A stretch of 11,180 nucleotides of DNA, taken from the NCBI GenBank assembly GCA_004557655.1, contig SFGJ01000036.1:1-11180 (forward strand), in the 5' to 3' direction. The notes under the pieces were generated by a model. It was not told the DNA's origin. It saw nothing but the letters and a program-made list of their open reading frames with translations, and ran no database searches. This DNA is from Clostridiales bacterium (lineage in GTDB: Bacteria; Bacillota; Clostridia; Oscillospirales; Oscillospiraceae). A program made the position numbers and the translations under genes. Within the stretch, counting starts at the first letter, position 1; each line of letters begins with the position of its first letter. Positions 1 to 5,056 of the stretch are shown here, one piece after another.

Positions 1-80
1 CCCTGGATGTAACCCCCTTGTGAAATAACGTAGCCCCTTGTCCTATACGGCCTTCTGACCCCCCGCCCCAAAATACGGGG
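1..80. other. Left edge, no supported gene
   Basis: No ribosome binding site or convincing ORF is visible. CCCCG at 61-65 can pair with CGGGG at 76-80 across a 10-nt loop, but no T-run follows, so I do not call a terminator. The phrase CCCCTTGT occurs at about 15-22 and again at 35-42. A similar CCCTTGTG phrase follows several intergenic hairpins further on, so this may be the tail of another intergenic cassette. Confidence 0.4.
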
Positions 81-133
81 CCACCGTGTCCTACGGCCTC
101 CCCGGACAGGGGCACCCGGTGTCACATCGTGGG
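81..133 (+). promoter_or_regulatory. E element copy 1 (divergent, upstream of ncRNA)
   Basis: E family overview: a 53-nt core numbered E1-53. P1 pairs E1-12 with E41-52. It contains a constant irregularity, either a C5-C48 mismatch plus G6-U47 wobble, or a C4 bulge plus a U47 bulge. P2 pairs E17-21 with E31-35. Copy 1 keeps both invariant arms but is the most diverged. Pairs 10-43 and 11-42 are lost, and the usual P2 is replaced by CCCC (E20-23) with GGGG (E29-32). It lacks the usual GTTCA tail and has no ribosome binding site. A structured noncoding region follows it instead of an ORF. Confidence 0.75.
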
Positions 134-140
134 AGCAGTT

Positions 141-464
141 AAGCCCCGAGGGCGTGAGACCCCTCGGACGGCAGGGCGACCGAAGCGAGCCTACTAGCGA
201 CAGGACTGCTAGATAGGTTGGGAGGCCTAGGTTGTGGCTTAGCCTGCCAAAGACAATGCCCCATTGCCGTGGCGTGGTGGCCTATGGTAGTCGCGACCCA
301 TAGACCCGAACGCCACGTGGTGGAGTATTTACCCAAGAGTTTGGCCTATATGGCATTGTAGAGCGTTCCGTATTCATCGGCTTTGTGGTAGCGCCAGCAG
401 GGTTCGAGCCCCTGCGGTCGGGGATACGGCAGACGGGCAGGGTGCGCTCCCTGCCCGTTTCTGT
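141..464 (+). ncRNA. Candidate structured noncoding RNA with tRNA-like 3' domain
   Basis: No ORF in this stretch has a ribosome binding site, yet it is dense in hairpins: CCGAGG/CCTCGG (146-167), CTAGC/GCTAG (about 194-212), CAATG/CATTG (254-266), GTGGCGT/ACGCCAC (about 269-316) enclosing CTATGG/CCATAG, and GCC/GGC (343-353). The 3' part, 368-429, is shaped like a tRNA without an anticodon arm. It has an 8-bp closing stem (368-375 with 422-429), a D-arm-like GGC..GCC segment with GTGGTA in the loop, and a perfect T-arm (stem 397-402/410-415, loop TTCGAGC). A strong terminator follows 3 nt later and E1 lies just upstream. I see no tmRNA, RNase P or 6S signature. The 5' end is a guess. It could be a diverged tRNA-like regulatory RNA or a decayed tRNA region. 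Confidence 0.5.
433..464 (+). terminator. Intrinsic terminator of the ncRNA
   Basis: A perfect 10-bp stem (433-442 with 449-458) has a 6-nt loop and is followed by TTTCTGT. It ends the structured region before E copy 2. Confidence 0.8.
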
Positions 465-485
465 ATATAGTGTGGAGTTCCGACG

Positions 486-538
486 CCACCGTGTTCCCGA
501 TGTGCCCCGGAGGGTGGCACCCGATGGAACATCGTGGG
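486..538 (+). promoter_or_regulatory. E element copy 2
   Basis: The variable P1 triplet is TCC (E10-12) paired with GGA (E41-43). P2 is GTGCC/GGCAC, with C23-G29 possible inside. The tail is TGTTCATTC, then the RBS at 551-557. Confidence 0.88.
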
Positions 539-563
539 AATGTTCATTCAAAAGGAGATCTAT

Positions 564-701
564 ATGGCACAGCAAACCCTTACACCCACAGCCCTTGAAG
601 CGAACTTGGAACTCGCCAACCTTGACTTGGAAGAAGCCTTGGAACAGCAGGTTCAGGACTACTTTTCCGATTGGGCGGTAGACGACCTTGAAGAAGGATA
701 A
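564..701 (+). CDS. Small acidic hypothetical protein, 45 aa
   Basis: The start is set by AAAGGAG at 551-557, 6 nt upstream of ATG 564. The ORF was found by reading from the RBS and is too short for usual length cutoffs. It has 12 Asp/Glu and no Lys, Arg or His in 45 residues. A leucine-rich stretch (about residues 10-33) could form an amphipathic helix, and the C-terminus is acidic (DDLEEG). Such a charge is compatible with a DNA mimic or a small inhibitor that binds a basic partner, but nothing in the sequence proves this. It is a single-gene cassette between E2 and a GTGCTC hairpin. Function unknown. Confidence 0.72.
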   Translation: MAQQTLTPTALEANLELANLDLEEALEQQVQDYFSDWAVDDLEEG

Positions 702-726
702 GGTCGCATAGTGCTCGGCTAACGGG

Positions 727-754
727 GATAGGTGCTCAGTTGAGCACCAAAACC
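727..754 (+). terminator. GTGCTC-family 3' hairpin, copy a
   Basis: GGTGCTC (731-737), loop AGTT, GAGCACC (742-748), flanked by an outer GGG/CCC. No T-run follows, so it may act as a processing or stability structure, or as a DNA operator, rather than a classic terminator. Confidence 0.55.
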
Positions 755-771
755 CTACGGGAGTTCCGCGA

Positions 772-824
772 CCACCGTGTATGGGCCATGCCCCGAGCGG
801 TGGCACCCGACGATACATCGTGGG
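772..824 (+). promoter_or_regulatory. E element copy 3
   Basis: Triplet ATG/GAT: pairs 10-43 and 11-42 hold while 12-41 is G-G. T40 has become C, which breaks the alternative local hairpin (E37-41 with E45-49) but leaves P1 intact. The usual GTTCA tail is replaced by GTAAATGAGG. Confidence 0.83.
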
Positions 825-842
825 AGTGTAAATGAGGCAAGG

Positions 843-865
843 GGGAACCGCCTGTGAGAGTTCCC
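843..865 (+). promoter_or_regulatory. Extra leader hairpin between E3 and its gene
   Basis: GGGAAC (843-848) pairs with GTTCCC (860-865). This insertion separates E3 from the RBS at 872-877. No other copy in the window has such a spacer. Confidence 0.5.
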
Positions 866-885
866 GACAAAAACGGAGTTTATCT

Positions 886-1026
886 ATGAAGTATGGTGTT
901 TTCGCAAACCTTATCACCGGCAAGACGCTTTATTCCACCCACCGCACCAAGACGGGTGCCGACCGGGCCTGTGCAAAGACGGGCAAGAGCGGAGCCTGTT
1001 TCGTGGTGCTTCCGATCAAGAAGTAG
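886..1026 (+). CDS. Small basic hypothetical protein, 46 aa
   Basis: Start chosen at ATG 886 because AACGGAG (872-877) lies at good spacing. An in-frame ATG at 832 would give 64 aa but has no ribosome binding site and would run through the leader hairpin. The product is strongly basic (Lys/Arg at 2, 13, 20, 22, 27, 31, 34, 45, 46, and only Asp26 acidic), with Cys29 and Cys38. The spacing between the cysteines does not match a zinc finger I recognise. A nucleic-acid-binding role is plausible from charge alone. It is a single-gene cassette closed by a very strong terminator. Function unknown. Confidence 0.7.
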   Translation: MKYGVFANLITGKTLYSTHRTKTGADRACAKTGKSGACFVVLPIKK

Positions 1027-1037
1027 CCATTGACCGC

Positions 1038-1076
1038 AAAGGGCGGATCCCCTTGCCCTGTGGGGATCCGCCCTTT
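1038..1076 (+). terminator. Strong intrinsic terminator
   Basis: A 15-bp perfect stem (1038-1052 with 1062-1076) has a 9-nt loop. Its 3' strand ends in TTTT. Confidence 0.9.
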
Positions 1077-1096
1077 TGCCCATCGTGTTCCCCGTT

Positions 1097-1149
1097 CCAC
1101 CGTGTTCCCGAAGTGCCACGGACGTTGGCACCCGGTGGGACATCGTGTG
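1097..1149 (+). promoter_or_regulatory. E element copy 4
   Basis: Triplet TCC with GGG gives a T-G wobble at 10-43. P2 gains an A22-T30 pair. An extra T after E51 (CGTGTGG) is shared only with copy 8. RBS at 1161-1167. Confidence 0.88.
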
Positions 1150-1174
1150 GATGTTCAACCAAAGGAGCTACAAT

Positions 1175-1351
1175 ATGTCCCAACAGAGCAAGACGATTCT
1201 CGGCTACATCAAGGACCTCGCACTCACCAATTCTGCCTATGTGGCGGTCTTGAACCGGCTCAAGATTATGAGCGTTGCCAAGCAGGAACGTTTCCTGAGC
1301 AAGTTCCACGGGATGGAATTGTCCGACTTTATGTTGGCGGTGGAGTCCTAG
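1175..1351 (+). CDS. Hypothetical protein, 58 aa
   Basis: ATG 1175 lies 7 nt after AAAGGAG (1161-1167). The product appears all-helical, with mixed charge and regularly spaced Leu, Ile and Val through residues 8-45. There is no signal peptide, cysteine or recognisable motif. In-frame codons upstream cross E4 and are unlikely to be translated. It is a single-gene cassette between E4 and a GTGCTC hairpin. Function unknown; size and helicity would fit a small phage regulator or host-takeover factor, which is inference only. Confidence 0.72.
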   Translation: MSQQSKTILGYIKDLALTNSAYVAVLNRLKIMSVAKQERFLSKFHGMELSDFMLAVES

Positions 1352-1370
1352 GCGGAAAAATAATTTTTAA

Positions 1371-1390
1371 CGGCCATGGCGGATTGGCCG
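1371..1390 (+). other. Short hairpin downstream of the 58-aa gene
   Basis: CGGCCA pairs with TGGCCG across an 8-nt loop. There is no T-run. It precedes the GTGCTC hairpin. Confidence 0.4.
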
Positions 1391-1392
1391 GG

Positions 1393-1425
1393 AGGGACAG
1401 GTGCTCATTTGAGCACTAGTTCCCT
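1393..1425 (+). terminator. GTGCTC-family 3' hairpin, copy b
   Basis: Core 1400-1417 with loop ATTT, plus an outer GGGA/TCCC pairing. It is followed by a CCCTTGTGTGAC phrase shared with the hairpins at 3334 and 3648. Confidence 0.6.
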
Positions 1426-1440
1426 TGTGTGACTCCGTTG

Positions 1441-1493
1441 CCACCGTGTTCCATGTGTGCCCCGAGAGGTGGCACCCGATGGAACATCGTGGG
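1441..1493 (+). promoter_or_regulatory. E element copy 5
   Basis: Triplet TCC/GGA, fully paired. All 53 bases are identical to copy 6. Tail TGTTCAAC, RBS at 1505-1511. Confidence 0.9.
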
Positions 1494-1518
1494 TGTGTTC
1501 AACAAAAGGAGATTGCAG

Positions 1519-1935
1519 ATGACTATTGATGAACTTTACTGCAAGGTACGGGCGAGGAAGGCAATTGGCCATTTTCAGCACGGCGTTACCGAATATGCCA
1601 AGGAAATGCTTGAATCCGTGATTGGTGGCGACTATGACGGAATAGACGGCAAGAGCTTCATTTCCGCCTTGAAGGTGTCGCACCTTCTCAACCACGTGGG
1701 CGGCGATTCCATAGCTGTCCGTGGCCGTTGGAACGAGGCCGAGGTGGCGAAAATAGGACACCTGTGCTCCGAGGCGAGCCGTGGTGGCAACTTCCTCGTA
1801 TACGACAGTGACATATTGGAGCGTCTGTGCCCCCCTAGCCAACGCAGGCGGAATGCGTCAAGGGCAATGGAATTGCAGGCCAGGGCGTTGTGGCAGGCGG
1901 TAAATATCATAGGGGCTGTGGCCCACAACGGATAG
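1519..1935 (+). CDS. Hypothetical protein, 138 aa
   Basis: ATG 1519 lies 7 nt after AAAGGAG (1505-1511). The reading frame stays open upstream through E5, but the RBS fixes the start here. The protein looks mostly helical. It has a basic run, RRR, near residues 108-112 within a segment that also contains Cys and Pro-Pro, and an Ala-rich C-terminal helix. There is no signal peptide or membrane segment, and no catalytic motif I recognise. An unusually long intergenic hairpin (1942-1974) ends the cassette. Function unknown. Confidence 0.78.
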   Translation: MTIDELYCKVRARKAIGHFQHGVTEYAKEMLESVIGGDYDGIDGKSFISALKVSHLLNHVGGDSIAVRGRWNEAEVAKIGHLCSEASRGGNFLVYDSDILERLCPPSQRRRNASRAMELQARALWQAVNIIGAVAHNG

Positions 1936-1941
1936 TGCCTT

Positions 1942-1983
1942 GGCGACCTTGCGGGCGGGTGCCCCTAGGTCGCCGTCATATTT
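1942..1983 (+). terminator. Intrinsic terminator with long loop
   Basis: GGCGACC (1942-1948) pairs with GGTCGCC (1968-1974). Further G/C pairing is possible inside, and an AT-rich stretch with TTTTT follows. Confidence 0.7.
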
Positions 1984-2018
1984 TTGTAATAAAAATTTAA
2001 GAAATATGGCACATTTGG

Positions 2019-2071
2019 CCACCGTGTTCCATGTGTGCCCCGAGAGGTGGCACCCGATGGAACATCGTGGG
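2019..2071 (+). promoter_or_regulatory. E element copy 6
   Basis: Identical to copy 5 over the full 53 nt and into the tail, although it precedes an unrelated gene. RBS at 2083-2089. Confidence 0.9.
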
Positions 2072-2094
2072 TGTGTTCAACAAAAGGAGCGACT

Positions 2095-2460
2095 ATGTCC
2101 GAGAATGCAAGCGAATATGACCTTTTCATTGATTCTGTGACCACTTATGTGAACCGACAGAAACTTGAAAACAAGCCCGTGTTGCCGTCTAAACTCATAG
2201 ACGAACTTGACGGGTGCGGTTATCAAGTCATTGACACCCATGGCCTGCCGTTCAACGGCACCACCTATGAAGTCCGCAAGACTATATACGGGAGGGCGAA
2301 TTGCTACGAGGTCTGCGGACACTTCAAGTATGTCCGTGAAATATACGGCAACGGGCTGACTTTCTACTTCTATCCGCCTACCTGCATGGGAGGGTTCCAC
2401 CTAAATCGTGACGAATTGGAGGAATACACCTTCAAGGTCGGAACCTACGATCCTACTTAA
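2095..2460 (+). CDS. Hypothetical protein, 121 aa
   Basis: ATG 2095 lies 5 nt after AAAGGAG (2083-2089). The N-terminal third is helical and acidic. The rest is rich in Tyr and Phe with alternating beta-type sequence (for example FKYVREIYGNGLTFYFYPP). It contains Cys residues in the middle part and one near the C-terminus (PPTCMGG). No transmembrane segment or signal peptide is apparent, and I do not recognise a family. It is a single-gene cassette ending at a GTGCTC hairpin with a GCAA loop. Confidence 0.77.
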   Translation: MSENASEYDLFIDSVTTYVNRQKLENKPVLPSKLIDELDGCGYQVIDTHGLPFNGTTYEVRKTIYGRANCYEVCGHFKYVREIYGNGLTFYFYPPTCMGGFHLNRDELEEYTFKVGTYDPT

Positions 2461-2470
2461 CGAAATAAAA

Positions 2471-2488
2471 GGTGCTCGCAAGAGCACC
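2471..2488 (+). terminator. GTGCTC-family 3' hairpin, copy c
   Basis: GGTGCTC, loop GCAA (a GNRA tetraloop), GAGCACC. It is followed by ATTCCC rather than a T-run. It lies 11 nt after the stop codon. Confidence 0.6.
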
Positions 2489-2490
2489 AT

Positions 2491-2520
2491 TCCCATTTGT
2501 GCCCAGTATTCCCACCGTGT
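2491..2520 (+). repeat. Intergenic direct repeat D, copy 1
   Basis: 30 bases, running into the first 9 bases of E7, are identical to 2948-2977. The two copies flank the 112-aa gene at 2588. Confidence 0.85.
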
Positions 2521-2564
2521 ATCCTATGTGCCCTGCACGATGGCACCCGATGGAACATCGTGGG
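2512..2564 (+). promoter_or_regulatory. E element copy 7
   Basis: A mixed copy: the 5' arm is of the ATC type and the 3' arm of the GGA type, so E10-E43 is an A-A mismatch and E11-E42 a wobble. It looks like a recombinant between two E subtypes. Its P2 loop CTGCACGAT recurs only in copies 14 and 15. RBS at 2576-2582. Confidence 0.86.
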
Positions 2565-2587
2565 TGTGTTCAACAAAAGGAGCCAAT

Positions 2588-2926
2588 ATGGCAAAAATTT
2601 CCATGGTCAAGCAATTTGAAAGCAACATCAACTCCGTTTCCGAAGTCAAGAATATCGGCAAGGTAAAGCGGTCAAAGAACCGCCGCGGCAACATGGAATA
2701 CTCCGCGGAAGTGATTTTCGCGGGCCATGAAAACAATGCGTTCCATTTTTATTGGGACACCGCGGTGAACGACTACCTTGTCTGCCGTAGCGAAGTCTGC
2801 CGCCATGACGGGTTCATAAGCCACCGCACGGAAGTGTTCAACCCCGAATACTACCGCAACGGCAACCTTGCGGAAGTGAGCGCGTTCATCAAGGAAACAT
2901 GGGACAAGCAGAACCCGAATTGGTAA
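2588..2926 (+). CDS. Hypothetical protein, 112 aa (paralogue of the 6239 gene)
   Basis: ATG 2588 lies 5 nt after AAAGGAG. Roughly half the residues match the 113-aa product at 6239-6580 almost without gaps. Shared landmarks are MAKIS at the N-terminus, QFESNI, the KNR..G.MEY segment, FAGH..N.F, WDT, SHR.E.F.PEY and a terminal NPNW. The first 40 residues are basic. A conserved Trp in WDT and one at the C-terminus suggest a small alpha/beta fold. No enzyme motif is visible. Both copies sit behind an E element with the same P2 loop, so the cassette probably duplicated with its regulator. Function unknown. Confidence 0.82.
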   Translation: MAKISMVKQFESNINSVSEVKNIGKVKRSKNRRGNMEYSAEVIFAGHENNAFHFYWDTAVNDYLVCRSEVCRHDGFISHRTEVFNPEYYRNGNLAEVSAFIKETWDKQNPNW

Positions 2927-2931
2927 GGGTT

Positions 2932-2948
2932 GGGGGACAACCCCCTTT
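2932..2948 (+). terminator. Short intrinsic terminator
   Basis: GGGGG (2932-2936), loop ACAA, CCCCC (2941-2945), then TTT. Confidence 0.65.
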
Positions 2949-2977
2949 CCCATTTGTGCCCAGTATTCCCACCGTGT
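2948..2977 (+). repeat. Intergenic direct repeat D, copy 2
   Basis: Identical to 2491-2520. It links the hairpin after the 2588 gene to E8. Confidence 0.85.
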
Positions 2978-3021
2978 TCCCCATGTGCCCCGAGTGTAGG
3001 CACCCGATGGAACATCGTGTG
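2969..3021 (+). promoter_or_regulatory. E element copy 8
   Basis: Triplet TCC/GGA, fully paired. It shares the extra T after E51 and the GGATGTTCAACCAA tail with copy 4. RBS at 3037-3043. Confidence 0.88.
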
Positions 3022-3051
3022 GATGTTCAACCAAGAAAAGGAGATTAAAGA

Positions 3052-3324
3052 ATGGGTAAGTTTATCCGCGTCCACATCAACTACATCAAGACTCTTTGCC
3101 GAAAGGCTTGGGAAGCGAGCGGTCACTTTGGCGGTGCGTTTTTAAATTACATTTTCGTGGATTACCGAAACGGCTCTATATGGTATGACACGGAATACGA
3201 ACGCATTCGTCTCACGGGGTGGAAGATCGTCCGCAAGTTCGATTCGGTGCGTGACAGGCTCGGTACCCCCGTGAAAAGGGCGTATTGGGCACTCGTGGAA
3301 TGCCGTCCTGCCGTGAACATCTAA
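3052..3324 (+). CDS. Hypothetical protein, 90 aa
   Basis: ATG 3052 lies 8 nt after AAAGGAG (3037-3043). The product is basic and rich in Arg, Lys and aromatic residues. Two central segments (about residues 30-45, FVDYRNGSIWYDTEYERI) look like a beta hairpin, followed by a helical stretch containing KIVRKFDSVRDR. Cys16 and Cys84 are present; there is no signal peptide. Charge and size would suit a small nucleic-acid-binding protein, which is only inference. It is a single-gene cassette. Confidence 0.75.
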   Translation: MGKFIRVHINYIKTLCRKAWEASGHFGGAFLNYIFVDYRNGSIWYDTEYERIRLTGWKIVRKFDSVRDRLGTPVKRAYWALVECRPAVNI

Positions 3325-3327
3325 GGT

Positions 3328-3358
3328 GGGATAGGTGCTCATATGAGCACCATTTCCC
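3328..3358 (+). terminator. GTGCTC-family 3' hairpin, copy d
   Basis: Core 3334-3351 with loop ATAT, outer GGGA/TCCC pairing, then CTTGTGTGG. It starts 4 nt after the stop codon. Confidence 0.6.
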
Positions 3359-3375
3359 TTGTGTGGCACTGTGCC

Positions 3376-3428
3376 CCACCGTGTATCCGGTGTCCCGCGA
3401 TATTGGGGACCCGGGGATACATCGTGGG
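3376..3428 (+). promoter_or_regulatory. E element copy 9 (compensated P2)
   Basis: Triplet ATC/GAT is paired and C13-G40 is added. In P2, E19 has changed G to C and E33 has changed C to G, a true double compensation giving GTCCC/GGGAC. The alternative local hairpin is broken by G40-A46. Tail GTTCATTC, then a variant RBS, AGAGGAG. Confidence 0.88.
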
Positions 3429-3456
3429 GGCGTTCATTCAAGAGGAGTTCGGAAAA

Positions 3457-3639
3457 ATGAAAATTCTCGTGTCAATCGCAATCATCGCAATCATCGCCCT
3501 TTTCTGCATCGGGGCTGTAAATTCCAACTACAACTGCGTGACGCACCTGTGCGGTTCGCTCACCCACGCGATCAACTTCGTGGGCGACTTCCTGCACACC
3601 GAAATGGCGGGTGCGAGCATAGTGGCAAAGTGGTTCTAG
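3457..3639 (+). CDS. Small membrane or exported protein, 60 aa
   Basis: ATG 3457 lies 9 nt after AGAGGAG (3441-3447). Residues 1-22 form a short basic N-terminus (MK) followed by an Ile/Ala-rich hydrophobic run to about residue 21. This is either a signal peptide or a single membrane anchor. Cys17 lies within this run. Cys27 and Cys32 in the downstream part could form a disulfide in an oxidising compartment. Ala20 followed by Val-Asn-Ser gives only a weak signal peptidase I site, so an anchor is equally likely. Exported small proteins on phages often alter the host envelope or exclude other phages, but nothing here proves it. Function unknown. Confidence 0.72.
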   Translation: MKILVSIAIIAIIALFCIGAVNSNYNCVTHLCGSLTHAINFVGDFLHTEMAGASIVAKWF

Positions 3640-3640
3640 G

Positions 3641-3672
3641 GGGATATGGTGCTCAAATGAGCACCAATTCCC
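3641..3672 (+). terminator. GTGCTC-family 3' hairpin, copy e
   Basis: Core 3648-3665 with loop AAAT, extended by T-A at 3647/3666, outer GGGA/TCCC, then CTTGTGTGACCCCG. Confidence 0.6.
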
Positions 3673-3688
3673 TTGTGTGACCCCGTGC

Positions 3689-3741
3689 CCACCGTGTATC
3701 CTATGTGCCCCGAACGGTGGCACCCGATGATACATCGTGGG
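3689..3741 (+). promoter_or_regulatory. E element copy 10
   Basis: Triplet ATC/GAT. P2 has C23-G29 inside. Tail TTGTTCATTC, RBS AAGGAG at 3757-3762. Confidence 0.9.
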
Positions 3742-3768
3742 CTTGTTCATTCAACGAAGGAGATACAA

Positions 3769-4452
3769 ATGCTCAATATCATCGCTTGCAACAATATCGC
3801 ATATCAGAACGCCTACAGAGAGCCGAAGACTACGTTCATCGTGGGAGATATGGACAAAATCAAGTTCGTTACCCTTATGGCGTCCGCTATCCGAGAAGGG
3901 TTCGTGTTTGAGAATGACAAGGGGTTCGGCATGCGGGGCATGTATCCCGACAACTACCTGTTCGGTCTGTGGAGTGCAAATCTTTGCCAAGACCGCAATG
4001 CGGTTGTGGGTGCAGTCAAGCAGATGCTTGACTATTCCATTGACTACGATTGCCGTGTTTTTGCGTTCAAGAAGGCAACCGACAAGTGTTCAAACAAGGT
4101 CGGTATTGTAGCCAAGGTTGTCGGCATGGACGATGACGGGAAATATGTGGACGTTAGCGGGCACGGCAATGGCTATCCGCTTGATATGTCCGAATGGACT
4201 ATCGTATATACCGCGACCGAACTTGCGGAAAAAATTCTTGCCGAACTTGAACCATTTTTGGCAAGGGCAAGGGAATGGGATGCCGATACCAAAAGGAAAA
4301 ATAATGAAAATCGCGCGAAAGTTGCCGATTTGAAACGGAAAATCCTTTCTGCACAGAACGAAGACCGACCGATTGAAAACAAGGTGCTTGATCCAAACGA
4401 ATGGTGGGAAAGCCTGTCGGACGAAGAGAAGGCGACCTACGCCAACAAGTAA
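3769..4452 (+). CDS. Hypothetical protein, 227 aa (largest gene in the window)
   Basis: ATG 3769 lies 6 nt after AAGGAG (3757-3762). The frame is open upstream through E10, but the RBS places the start here. The N-terminal half (about 1-150) looks alpha/beta. The C-terminal part from about residue 150 is highly charged and helical, with a likely coiled coil around the KRKNNENRAKVADLKRKI stretch, and ends in an acidic WWESLSDEEKATY tail. Several cysteines occur in the first 110 residues, without paired spacing that would signal a metal site. No signal peptide. I recognise no family. A GAAA-loop terminator follows 6 nt after the stop. Confidence 0.8.
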   Translation: MLNIIACNNIAYQNAYREPKTTFIVGDMDKIKFVTLMASAIREGFVFENDKGFGMRGMYPDNYLFGLWSANLCQDRNAVVGAVKQMLDYSIDYDCRVFAFKKATDKCSNKVGIVAKVVGMDDDGKYVDVSGHGNGYPLDMSEWTIVYTATELAEKILAELEPFLARAREWDADTKRKNNENRAKVADLKRKILSAQNEDRPIENKVLDPNEWWESLSDEEKATYANK

Positions 4453-4457
4453 TTCAA

Positions 4458-4476
4458 GGGGCGAAAGCCCCTTTTT
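4458..4476 (+). terminator. Intrinsic terminator, GAAA loop
   Basis: GGGGC (4458-4462), loop GAAA, GCCCC (4467-4471), TTTTT. Further T-runs continue toward E11. Confidence 0.9.
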
Positions 4477-4504
4477 CGTTTTTTTAATTTTTTGTTCCCG
4501 TTTC

Positions 4505-4557
4505 CCACCGTGTATCCTATGTGCCCCGAGAGATGGCACCCGATGATACATCGTGGG
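4505..4557 (+). promoter_or_regulatory. E element copy 11 (closest to consensus)
   Basis: This copy matches the majority base at nearly every position: ATC/GAT triplet, GTGCC/GGCAC P2, tail GTGTTCAAC and AAAAGGAG. Copy 19 has a nearly identical tail. Confidence 0.92.
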
Positions 4558-4581
4558 AGTGTTCAACAAAAGGAGTTAAAA

Positions 4582-4914
4582 ATGAGACATCTTCCCATCA
4601 TCATCGGAATTGCAGCAATGGCCGCATTCGCACACGACATGCCCATCTGCGAAGAGTTCGCAGGGGAACAGCATATCCAGTGTGTAGCCACCGACAAGGC
4701 TGCCGTGGTCATCAGCACATTCAACGACAGCGTGCAGTATGAATTTTTCACATCCGACGGCCACAAGGGATACATCTACATTGACGGCGGTGTAATCGCA
4801 AGCACGGCGAAGCGCCACCTCAAAGTCGCCTCCATCCCTGCGGAGAATGCGGATGAATACGTTCAGGAAGTGTTCAACGCGGTGATGGATGACATCCAAT
4901 GGGGACAGAATTGA
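4582..4914 (+). CDS. Secreted or periplasmic hypothetical protein, 110 aa
   Basis: ATG 4582 lies 6 nt after AAAGGAG (4569-4575). Residues 1-17 form a signal peptide: Arg2-His3, a hydrophobic core IIIGIAAMAA, and AFA before a likely signal peptidase I cut at 17/18. The mature part has Cys23 and Cys34, well placed for one disulfide, followed by beta-rich sequence (AVVISTFNDSVQYEFFTSDG, GYIYIDGGVIAS). The C-terminus is an acidic helix. Most of the window's products look cytosolic, so this and the 60-aa protein at 3457 stand out. Family not recognised; an envelope-acting moron is one possibility. Confidence 0.78.
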   Translation: MRHLPIIIGIAAMAAFAHDMPICEEFAGEQHIQCVATDKAAVVISTFNDSVQYEFFTSDGHKGYIYIDGGVIASTAKRHLKVASIPAENADEYVQEVFNAVMDDIQWGQN

Positions 4915-4929
4915 CCTGCTGAATGAATG

Positions 4930-4956
4930 CCATCGGGGACCATAGGTCCCCGATGG
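4930..4956 (+). terminator. 12-bp hairpin after the secreted-protein gene
   Basis: A 12-bp perfect stem (4930-4941 with 4945-4956) has an ATA loop. No T-run follows, so termination is uncertain. Confidence 0.6.
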
Positions 4957-4979
4957 TCATGTCCGTTCCGACCCGCGCC

Positions 4980-5032
4980 CCACCGTGTATCCTATGTGCC
5001 CCTAGCGGTGGCACCCGATGATACATCGTGGG
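4980..5032 (+). promoter_or_regulatory. E element copy 12
   Basis: Triplet ATC/GAT, P2 loop CCTAGCGGT. Tail TATGTTCAAC, RBS at 5044-5050. Confidence 0.9.
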
Positions 5033-5056
5033 TATGTTCAACAAAAGGAGTTAAAT

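Noticed and set aside
2..28. End of an upstream CDS (frame ending GTGAAATAA)
   Set aside because: Only eight codons are visible and nothing else supports coding.
368..429. A standard tRNA gene
   Set aside because: The T-arm is canonical, but there is no anticodon arm, extra bases separate the T-arm from the closing stem, and there is no encoded CCA. On the minus strand the T-loop would be wrong (GCTCGAA).
385..681. 98-aa ORF on the + strand starting MVAPAGFEP
   Set aside because: It has no RBS, reads through the tRNA-like T-arm and the terminator, and overlaps E2 and the better-supported 564-701 gene in another frame.
282..923. 213-aa minus-strand ORF, and the other minus-strand ORFs
   Set aside because: They have no RBS, run across E elements, terminators and + strand genes, and carry translated-repeat sequence such as THDVPSGA, which is the antisense of E.
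4511..4520. -10 box from TATCCTAT in E
   Set aside because: Only the ATC subtype has it. TTC, GTC and GCC subtypes do not, while all copies keep the fold.
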